DNA of 19,574 bases, from NCBI GenBank assembly GCA_023450835.1, contig JAEXGM010000078.1, positions 1 through 19,574 of the forward strand. Direction: 5' to 3'. Positions within the stretch are counted from its first letter, which is position 1. Every line of letters begins with the position of its first letter. The DNA is from Bacillota bacterium. Its GTDB lineage: Bacteria; Bacillota; Clostridia; Lachnospirales; Lachnospiraceae. The position numbers were made by a program, and so were the translations under genes. A model generated the notes under the pieces. That model saw nothing but the letters and a program-made list of their open reading frames with translations. It was not told where the DNA came from and searched no databases. Below, one piece after another: positions 7,901-13,334 of this stretch.

Positions 7901-8214
7901 CTTCTGAGAAACTTGGGCAGCTGGATTTAAGTCTGTCAGTAAAGAATAATGAAGTAAATGCCTTCATTGCCTGTGAAAACAGGGACGGACTGGAAGCTAT
8001 TAAGAATAATGAGGCAGAGTTAAAGGAAGCCTTTACAAGCGAAGATACAAAAATCAAACAAATCAATTACGGAATAGGTAATCCTTTTCGTGAAAACAGT
8101 CGATATAACACTTATAAGCCAAAAGATGAGGGAGAAACAACGGATACCGGAACGCTCTTAAAACTTGCGAAGGCATTTATTTTACAGATAAAAAAGGTTG
8201 AAAATGAATACTAA
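4909..8214 (+). CDS. Large flagellar protein with FliK-like C-terminal domain
   Basis: A protein of 1101 aa (1119 aa if read from ATG 4855). ATG 4909 is preferred because GGGAGG (4898-4903) precedes it by five bases; ATG 4855 has a weaker AAGAGG. The first 130 residues are charged and low in complexity. The body is mostly helical and carries a recurring motif, L-x(3)-N-I/M-P-V/I-T-x(2)-N-L/I, for example near 5410-5475, 6595-6650 and 7335-7400, with weaker copies between. The C-terminal part (about 7835-8070) reads RIPSEKLGQLDLSLSV, then ACENRDGLEAIKNNEAELKEAF. This resembles the C-terminal domain of FliK, the hook-length control protein. Residue positions and family are by eye. A SigD promoter precedes it, and flagellin starts 17 nt after its stop. 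It may control hook or filament assembly, or be a secreted flagellar accessory protein. I suspect a Lachnospiraceae-specific family but cannot name it securely. Confidence 0.75.
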   Translation: MGIGSIVEQKASAMVLPQDQKAEGTKETKESKESREALKGQQVAGGQQAAGTAEVGAVYTEGDKNSQVTEETGKETSQEDTVYKKDSQVSDKDVSKTAEQMTEEDYKALEEEGMSFEKFELERVNRMLVRIKAQQEAEEEGIDAQKAKLVESVQAEQNMSYNYSRNKELIDRLKDANIPITKANLSRIAAGEDKADAVLSMSDQAKYYLIKNQLEPTLDNIYKAGYSSTQAVSQTAVNEAQWKSVKPQAEKIIEDAGFTVNEDTLKSAKWLFANNLGITENNLWASWDLDKIKSDTAKEDITDKIIANLAQGNTASPSLSFLAQGQAEQAVRNIDTISDTAIHSAVAKSSDMEIEAFSIRDLYKEQKQLEEADNSERESKAKDSFPVSDVSANSSSEEVDIKTITVRRRLEEIRLKMTAEASAELSKKGIHLETDSLQRVVEGLKEAEDKYYRSLLQEGNVSESEDNVKLVKASLQKIEELKSAPAALLGSTLHSWQQETVDSLTTASSDYKRNAASDSYEALMTKPRSDMGDSIAKAFQNSDGLLSEMGLDSTEANKRALRILGYNNMPVTAENIDLVKLHDAQVNSVMKNFHPSVAVELIRKGVNPIDMPVEELNEQINAVKEENGITGEERFSKFLWKLEKNNEISEDEKKSFIGIYRLINTVEKSDGAALGAVIKADQDLTLKNLLTAVRTKKSGGIKADIDDDFGTLTQYTAKGESITDQINTAYTKNTEVKSSHAKEMLRELKETLTPEGLKALGDTNQIENMPLEQLFEKVAEQNQETDISYYSEKLNEIKELVGKGKDADNLLKAENIPVTLSNLLAAGDFIQAGNTTFHRLNSILKKQDIHTGVENEESAASDTAEAVTEVAAADTENNKKIYEDSKGETEGTGIDSVLQNFSDKLINSLDDSDKVMEAYADMENNVRDILKNLFDKGNLTSKDIGELQRIGGGMQFITQMASKENYQIPLMTEEGITSVNVTLLKNTGDTGKLNVRIPSEKLGQLDLSLSVKNNEVNAFIACENRDGLEAIKNNEAELKEAFTSEDTKIKQINYGIGNPFRENSRYNTYKPKDEGETTDTGTLLKLAKAFILQIKKVENEY
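8079..8106 (+). promoter_or_regulatory. Intragenic SigD-like promoter for flagellin
   Basis: TAAT (8079-8082), 16-bp spacer, GTCGATAT (8099-8106), 3 of 4 and 7 of 8 matches to the SigD consensus. It lies within the last 140 bp of the FliK-like gene, about 125 bp before the flagellin start. Confidence 0.5.
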
Positions 8215-8231
8215 GGGTAAAGGAGAAACCA

Positions 8232-9692
8232 ATGAGAATTAATCATAATATTTCTGCATTAAAGGCAAATAACCAGTTGGTCAAGACAAATAAAAGTCTC
8301 GATAAGAGCCTGGAAAAGCTTTCATCCGGATTTCGTATCAATAAAGCGGCAGATGATGCGGCAGGTCTTGCTATTTCACAGAAGATGAAGACTCAGATTG
8401 CAGGCCTTGAACAGGCTTCCAGAAATGCATCCGACGGTATTTCTATTATTCAGACAGCAGAAGGCGCTTTAAATGAAGTAAACTCCATGCTGCAAAGAAT
8501 GAGAGAATTGTCCGTACAGGCATCTAACGGAAGTAATACCATAGATGACAGAAAATCCATACAGGCGGAGATAGATCAGTTAAGCCAGGAAATCCAGAGA
8601 ATTTCAGATACTACGGAGTTTAATACAAAGACATTGTTAGACGGAAGTATCGACAGGCAGTCTTTTACCAATAACCCGAATGTTCAGTTAGTTTCTGTTT
8701 CGGATACCGTGCCGAACAAAGATTATAAAATACAGATAGTAACACCCGCTGCAAAAGCAGCTATCAGCACTACTACGACACCTGCCACGGCAGCTACCGT
8801 AGACGCATCCTTTTACAGTTCCGCTTCACCGACTACGCAGACACCTACGGGAACTATCAATGTCAACGGCAATGAGATTGAAATAGACAGCGATGATACC
8901 TTAGACGAAGTATATCAGAAAATCCGTGATGTTTGTGACTCTGCAAATATAGAATGTGTCAAAGTGGATGATCCATCTCCGGCTACGAGTCATTTTGAGT
9001 TCTCTACCAAGGAATACGGTTCCGATAAATACATCAGCATTAATTGTGACAATCCGGCCTTAGCAACGGCACTCGGACTTAGCACAGTTGCCAACGGCAC
9101 GAAATACAGCGGAACAGATGCTGTTGTGACAACACCTTTATCAAGTGTGACTGATTCCAACTATCCGGCAACAGCTACCGCATCATCAAAAGGCAATCTT
9201 GTGACAGTAACGGATTCCAACGGATTTGAAATGGTATTTGACACGCAGAAAGTTACAGGAACCAATGTTACAGTTACAGCTACCGTTCTTGACTCCGGTC
9301 CTATGAAGCTTCAGATCGGTGCGAATGAAGGCCAGACCATGGAGGTAAGACTTCCTAAAGTGGATCCTGAAACCCTTGGTATCAGCATGGTAAATATCTG
9401 TACCCAGGAGGGAGCAGAAGCAGCCATCACTACTTTTGACAATGCCAATAATATGGTCAGCAGTATCCGTGCCAAGCTTGGTGCTTACCAGAATCGTCTG
9501 GAACACTCCATCTCCAATCTGGACACTACTTCCGAGAATATGACGGAAGCTCTCTCCCGTATTGAAGATGTGGATATGGCAAAGGAAATGGCAACCTATA
9601 CCCAGTTAAATGTACTTGCCCAGGCCGGAACTTCCATGCTTGCCCAGGCAAATCAAAGGCCTCAGACAGTATTGACATTACTGCAGAGCTAA
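8232..9692 (+). CDS. fliC: Flagellin
   Basis: A 486-aa flagellar filament subunit, exported through the flagellar type III apparatus. The N-terminal D0/D1 region (about 1-140) begins MRINHNISALKANNQL and includes SSGFRINKAADDAAGLAIS. The C-terminal D1/D0 region (about 405-486) includes RLEHSISNLDTTSENMTEALSRIEDVDMAKEM and ends QANQRPQTVLTLLQS. The centre (about 145-390) is rich in Thr, Ser and Ala and is the variable, surface-exposed part. LQRMRELSVQASNG at 87-100 matches the segment that Toll-like receptor 5 recognises in enterobacterial flagellin. The ribosome site AAAGGAG (8219-8225) is six bases before ATG 8232. It can be transcribed from both the upstream SigD promoter and the internal one at 8079-8106, and is followed by the hairpin at 9712-9755. 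The identity is secure; central-domain glycosylation would be speculation. Confidence 0.98.
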   Translation: MRINHNISALKANNQLVKTNKSLDKSLEKLSSGFRINKAADDAAGLAISQKMKTQIAGLEQASRNASDGISIIQTAEGALNEVNSMLQRMRELSVQASNGSNTIDDRKSIQAEIDQLSQEIQRISDTTEFNTKTLLDGSIDRQSFTNNPNVQLVSVSDTVPNKDYKIQIVTPAAKAAISTTTTPATAATVDASFYSSASPTTQTPTGTINVNGNEIEIDSDDTLDEVYQKIRDVCDSANIECVKVDDPSPATSHFEFSTKEYGSDKYISINCDNPALATALGLSTVANGTKYSGTDAVVTTPLSSVTDSNYPATATASSKGNLVTVTDSNGFEMVFDTQKVTGTNVTVTATVLDSGPMKLQIGANEGQTMEVRLPKVDPETLGISMVNICTQEGAEAAITTFDNANNMVSSIRAKLGAYQNRLEHSISNLDTTSENMTEALSRIEDVDMAKEMATYTQLNVLAQAGTSMLAQANQRPQTVLTLLQS

Positions 9693-9711
9693 GACCACAG
9701 GATAATAACTT

Positions 9712-9755
9712 AAAACAGCAGGGCATATTTTAATGGAATTATGCTCTGCTGTTTT
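9712..9755 (+). terminator. Hairpin/attenuator between flagellin and fliS
   Basis: Arms 9712-9727 and 9740-9755 form 16 pairs (one G-U) with a 12-nt loop. The right arm ends in TTTT with no longer T-run after it. It probably terminates or processes most flagellin transcripts and lets some reach fliS. Confidence 0.7.
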
Positions 9756-9775
9756 GCCATAAGGAGATAACGGAT

Positions 9776-10255
9776 ATGGAGAAAGAATTGGCAAGGACCT
9801 TTGCCACCAGGATTACTCAGGCATCAAGAACGGAATTGGTAGTAATTATGTATGAAGTACTGATATCAGATATTACCGCAGCCAAAGAACATTTCCAGAC
9901 AGGGGAGACAGAGAAGGGCAGACATGATATCAGGCATGGACAAAAGTTCTTAAATGAGCTCATGGGTTCCCTTGATTACCAATATGAGATATCTCTGAAC
10001 CTGATGAGCCTCTATATCTTTGTGAACAAACTCATGACAGATGCCTATTACGGAGTTGATGTAAAGGCACTGGAGGATGCAGGGGAAGTAATAAAGACGT
10101 TGATGGAGGGCTTTTCAAAAATTGCTCCCCAGGATAAGACAGGACCTGTTATGATTAATACCGGACAGATTTACGCCGGATTGACCTATGGCAGAGGTAC
10201 TTTAAATGAAACTTACATTGACCCGAATCAGGCTAACAGAGGGTTCATGGCATAA
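9776..10255 (+). CDS. fliS: Flagellar export chaperone FliS
   Basis: A 159-aa cytoplasmic chaperone that binds the C-terminal helix of flagellin, blocks premature polymerisation and delivers it to the export gate. Residues about 15-120 show the helical FliS pattern: ASRTELVVIMYEVLISDITAAKEHF, a central amphipathic stretch, and SLYIFVNKLMTDAYYG. FliS is usually about 125-135 aa. The extra C-terminal tail here (about 125-159) includes IYAGLTYGRGTLNETY. AAGGAG at 9761-9766 is nine bases before ATG 9776. It is the last gene of the flagellar cluster, separated from flagellin by a hairpin and convergent with the LacI-type gene. Confidence 0.92.
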   Translation: MEKELARTFATRITQASRTELVVIMYEVLISDITAAKEHFQTGETEKGRHDIRHGQKFLNELMGSLDYQYEISLNLMSLYIFVNKLMTDAYYGVDVKALEDAGEVIKTLMEGFSKIAPQDKTGPVMINTGQIYAGLTYGRGTLNETYIDPNQANRGFMA

Positions 10256-10267
10256 ATCTAAGCTATA

Positions 10268-10358
10268 AAAAAGCTCTATCCGTTTTCCTTTACTCACGGT
10301 CAAAGGACAGTTCAACAGGTCCTTTAATCGTCTTACAGGAAAAATGGTAGGGCTTTTT
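10268..10358. terminator. Nested hairpin between convergent fliS and LacI-type genes
   Basis: Outer arms 10268-10288 and 10338-10358 are complementary over 21 positions, with two G-U pairs and two mismatches. An inner 7-bp hairpin (10302-10308 with 10319-10325) lies in the loop. T-runs border the outer arm on the plus strand and A-runs on the other side, so it can act as a terminator in both directions. Confidence 0.65.
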
Positions 10359-10370
10359 CTTTGATGTGTA

Positions 10371-11393
10371 TTATTTTATGGCAGATTTATTTGCTGTCCT
10401 GTTCTTACAGGGAGCGGTTGACTGACGTTTGATAAACTTAGCCCGCTGTAAAAGCTTGCTTATGGAGACGTTATGTATCAGTCCATCCAGCAGCAGAAAA
10501 GCACTTTTTCCAAGATCTATACGGTCTTGCCTTATAGTTGTTAAAGGCGGGGAGAGTTGTGAGGCAATGGGCAGATCATCAAAACCTATTACACTGACAT
10601 CATCCGGAACCTTAAGACCATGTTTATTAACCTCGGCGATAACGCCGGAGGCAATTAAGTCACTGGCACAGATGATTGCGGTGGCTCCATTCTTTAAGAA
10701 AGAAGGGACATGGTATTTGGCACAGTCCGGTACATAATAACCAAACTCTATGAGATCCTCATTGAGGGGAAGACCATGCTTCTTCATACTGTTTACAAAG
10801 GCGCTGTAACGCTGGTCTGATACCATGGAGTTCTTGGAACCGTTAAGAAAGGCAATCTTTGTATGCCCCAGTTCTTTTAGGTGGTCGACGGCAAGGTCGA
10901 TACCTTCTTCACTGTCTGTACCTACATAACCCACATGGTTATTTCTTTCGATGTAATTATCCAGAAGCACCGTTGGAACGGTAGTCTTATTTAATTGCAT
11001 GACCCAATCATCGTGTAACGTAAAACCCAGAAAAAAAGCACCGCTGTAACCATTTTTCAGCATATAAGTGTCATACTTTTCTTCCGTTTGGAGAGTCAGA
11101 CTTGAAGGAACAACAGTTACTTCCCAGTGACGTCTGGCAGCGGACAACTTAAAGCCTACGATAATATCGTAACCGAACTGGTCAATATTCTCGTAATCCA
11201 TATTTTCAATAAATATACATACCTTACGGGTAGTGGTCGTCCTCATCTTCTTGGAGGCATAACCCATCTCAACAGCGGTATCCAATACGAGCTGGCGCAT
11301 ATCGTCACTGATATCACTGGCTCCATTTAGCCCCTTTGAAACGGTGCTGACTGCTATCCCAAGTTTATTGGCGATGTCTTTAATCGTTGCCAT
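10371..11393 (-). CDS. LacI-family repressor of the maltodextrin operon
   Basis: A 340-aa DNA-binding regulator. The N-terminus ATIKDIANKLGIAVSTVSKGLNG (2-24) is a typical LacI helix-turn-helix. The periplasmic-binding-protein-like effector domain follows from about residue 57, with characteristic patches LDNYIERNNHVGYVGTDSEEGIDLAVDHL and GFDDLPIASQLSPPLTTIRQD. The hinge after GYASKK lacks the usual A-R-x-L helix and is Thr-rich. The start is ATG 11393, with GGAGAG eight bases upstream and a clear promoter at 11455-11483. It is divergent from malQ across 426 bp, with TTNTCGAAAA-type sites between. It therefore most likely represses malQPEFG and responds to maltose or a maltodextrin. The effector is inferred from context only. 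Confidence 0.9.
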   Translation of the reverse strand: MATIKDIANKLGIAVSTVSKGLNGASDISDDMRQLVLDTAVEMGYASKKMRTTTTRKVCIFIENMDYENIDQFGYDIIVGFKLSAARRHWEVTVVPSSLTLQTEEKYDTYMLKNGYSGAFFLGFTLHDDWVMQLNKTTVPTVLLDNYIERNNHVGYVGTDSEEGIDLAVDHLKELGHTKIAFLNGSKNSMVSDQRYSAFVNSMKKHGLPLNEDLIEFGYYVPDCAKYHVPSFLKNGATAIICASDLIASGVIAEVNKHGLKVPDDVSVIGFDDLPIASQLSPPLTTIRQDRIDLGKSAFLLLDGLIHNVSISKLLQRAKFIKRQSTAPCKNRTANKSAIK

Positions 11394-11454
11394 CTACAAA
11401 TCTCTCCAGTTTATTAATTTAAAAATCTATTTTTCACATAATAACAGTAGTTCT

Positions 11455-11483
11455 AGTATAAACCCTAAATATGCACATTTCAA
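11455..11483 (-). promoter_or_regulatory. Promoter of the LacI-type gene
   Basis: Read on the minus strand: TTGAAA (11483-11478), 17-bp spacer, TATACT (11460-11455). The expected start is about 11448, giving a leader of about 55 nt. Confidence 0.7.
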
Positions 11484-11557
11484 TAGGCAATTGTGATAGG
11501 CGTATTCTGGGATGCACAGCAATGAATTTTTATACAGATATTTGTTATGTCCTATAA

Positions 11558-11567
11558 TTTTCGAAAA
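11558..11567. promoter_or_regulatory. Upstream operator-like palindrome
   Basis: A perfect 10-bp palindrome TTTTCGAAAA with a central CpG, as in LacI-family operators. It is identical to the site at 11760-11769 and centred 202 bp from it. It lies about 75 bp upstream of the regulator's own promoter. Confidence 0.5.
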
Positions 11568-11721
11568 AATGGAGGACATAGGAATAATAACTTGTGAAAA
11601 TTGGCTTGTTTTTATGAGAGAAAATACAGTAATGTTGCGCATCTGAGTGAAAAAACAAACAATTAATACAATGGATATCCAAAAAATATATGAAATTTGA
11701 CTATAAACCTAAAAAATATTA

Positions 11722-11750
11722 TTGACAAACGAAAGTAAGAATGCTAATCT
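11722..11750 (+). promoter_or_regulatory. Promoter of malQPEFG
   Basis: A perfect TTGACA (11722-11727), 17-bp spacer and a weak -10 TAATCT (11745-11750). The -10 is preceded by TGC, an extended -10 (TGn). Transcription should start near 11757, directly in front of the operator-like sites. Confidence 0.7.
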
Positions 11751-11759
11751 ATATATAGG

Positions 11760-11779
11760 TTTTCGAAAATTATCGAAAA
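11760..11779. promoter_or_regulatory. Tandem operator-like sites at the malQ start region
   Basis: TTTTCGAAAA (11760-11769) and TTATCGAAAA (11770-11779) abut exactly, centred 10 bp apart. A repressor bound here would cover the transcription start. Confidence 0.6.
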
Positions 11780-11819
11780 AATTGCCAAAGGATGCATAAC
11801 TGCATTGATAGGAGCAGAC

Positions 11820-13319
11820 ATGACAGAGATTAGTTTAAAAAGAGGCGCCGGTGTTCTTCTGCCGGTTAGTGCACTTCCATCACCCTACGGCATAGGCACG
11901 TTAGGAAAAGAAAGTTACGAATTTATAGAATTCTTAAAGAAAGGCGGATTTACCTACTGGCAGGTACTTCCCGTGGGACCCACCAGCTATGGAGACAGTC
12001 CTTACCAATCCTTTTCAGCTTTTGCAGGTAATCCGTATTTTATTGATCTGGATATTCTGATAGAAGAGGAACTTCTGAAAAAAGAAGATGTCCTGTCTGC
12101 CGATTGGGGAGATAAAGAGGATGAAATAGACTATGCCAGGATTTATAATGAACGCTTTTTAATTCTTAAGAAGGCCTTTCATAACAGCAAACATAAAGAG
12201 AGCAGTGAATATGAGGGGTTTACAAAGGACAACGAATTTTGGCTGCACGATTATAGCTTTTATATGGCACTTAAGAATTGTTTTGATAATAAAGAGTGGC
12301 TGCTTTGGGATACGGATATTGCATACCGGAAGAAAGAAGCCATCGAAAAGTATGAAACGCTCCTGGCGGAGGAAATTGATTTCTGGAAGTTTGTTCAATA
12401 TAAGTTCAAGGAACAGTGGAACAGGGTGAAGAAATATGCAAACACCAACGGAATTTCTATTATTGGTGATATACCGCTGTATGTGGCGATGGATAGCAGT
12501 GATGTATGGGTGCATGGCGCTCTCTTTGAACTGGATGAGAGAAAGAAGCCTATTCATGTGGCAGGAGTCCCGCCGGATATGTTCTCTGCCGATGGCCAGA
12601 GATGGGGTAACCCTTTATACCGCTGGGATGTAATGGAGAAAGAGGATTTTAAATGGTGGAGAGAGAGAATGAAGAGCCTGGCAGCTCTTTATGATGTCAT
12701 CCGTGTAGACCATTTTATTGGAATTGTAAATTACTATGCTATTCCCGTAAGCTGTCCCACCGCTGTGGAAGGACAATGGGAAATCGGACCGGGCAGGAAA
12801 CTGACAGATGTTTTTTTGGAATCCATCGGAGATGCCAAAATTATAGCAGAGGATTTAGGGGTACTTACACCACCGGTAAAGAAGTTGATAAAAGAAACCG
12901 GATTTGCCGGAATCAAGGTATTGGAATTCGGACTGGACGGACCGGAGGATAACGAATATCTTCCCCATAATTATAAAACCTCCAATATTGCTGTTTATAC
13001 AGGAACTCATGATAACGAAACTCTGGTGGGATTCTTGCAGAAGAAGAGCTGGACGGAGCTGGAGAGGCTTCTGGAATATTTTCAGGTTACAGATTTTCGT
13101 CAGTTACCGGATGCCATTATCCGGGCAGCCTATGCAAGTGTTGCAGATGCGGCTATTATACAGATGCAGGATTTCTTAAAGCTTGATAATTCCGCCAGAA
13201 TGAATTTCCCTTCAACAGTAGGGGGCAACTGGAAATGGAGACTTATAAAAGAACAATATCAGGAAATTGACTGCAGGGAACTTGCTTATATGGCTCACAT
13301 TTATGCAAGAGGAAATTAA
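11820..13319 (+). CDS. malQ: 4-alpha-glucanotransferase (GH77, amylomaltase)
   Basis: A 499-aa cytoplasmic enzyme that transfers alpha-1,4-glucan segments between maltodextrins and releases glucose, making longer chains for the phosphorylase. GH77 motifs are intact. VIRVDHFIG holds the nucleophile Asp (about D297). IIAEDLGVLTPPV holds the acid/base Glu (about E344). YTGTHDNETLVGF holds the transition-state-stabilising Asp (about D398). The N-terminal LLPVSALPSPYGIGTLG and SPYQSFSAFAGNPYFIDL are also standard. Length is normal for a bacterial amylomaltase. The start is ATG 11820 with AGGAG (11810-11814) five bases upstream; the TTG at 11805 has no such site. It is the first gene of the operon, and malP begins 15 nt after its stop. 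Confidence 0.96.
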   Translation: MTEISLKRGAGVLLPVSALPSPYGIGTLGKESYEFIEFLKKGGFTYWQVLPVGPTSYGDSPYQSFSAFAGNPYFIDLDILIEEELLKKEDVLSADWGDKEDEIDYARIYNERFLILKKAFHNSKHKESSEYEGFTKDNEFWLHDYSFYMALKNCFDNKEWLLWDTDIAYRKKEAIEKYETLLAEEIDFWKFVQYKFKEQWNRVKKYANTNGISIIGDIPLYVAMDSSDVWVHGALFELDERKKPIHVAGVPPDMFSADGQRWGNPLYRWDVMEKEDFKWWRERMKSLAALYDVIRVDHFIGIVNYYAIPVSCPTAVEGQWEIGPGRKLTDVFLESIGDAKIIAEDLGVLTPPVKKLIKETGFAGIKVLEFGLDGPEDNEYLPHNYKTSNIAVYTGTHDNETLVGFLQKKSWTELERLLEYFQVTDFRQLPDAIIRAAYASVADAAIIQMQDFLKLDNSARMNFPSTVGGNWKWRLIKEQYQEIDCRELAYMAHIYARGN

Positions 13320-13334
13320 TTACGAGGTAAAAGC

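Larger units (their letters stand above)
11394..11819. other. Divergent regulatory region of the maltodextrin locus
   Basis: This 426-bp stretch has no believable protein gene. It holds the regulator promoter (11455-11483, minus), an upstream operator-like site (11558-11567), the malQ promoter (11722-11750) and two abutting operator-like sites (11760-11779). A 5-bp hairpin (11792-11796 with 11801-11805) sits just before the malQ ribosome site. I see no clear catabolite-repression (cre) palindrome. Confidence 0.6.

Noticed and set aside
11427..11642. 71-codon minus-strand open frame between the regulator and malQ
   Set aside because: It overlaps the regulator promoter and an operator-like site, has no good ribosome site, and shows no family resemblance.
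12159..12557. 132-codon minus-strand open frame inside malQ
   Set aside because: It is a shadow of a certain gene in another frame, as are the 136-codon one in malP and those in malE and flagellin.
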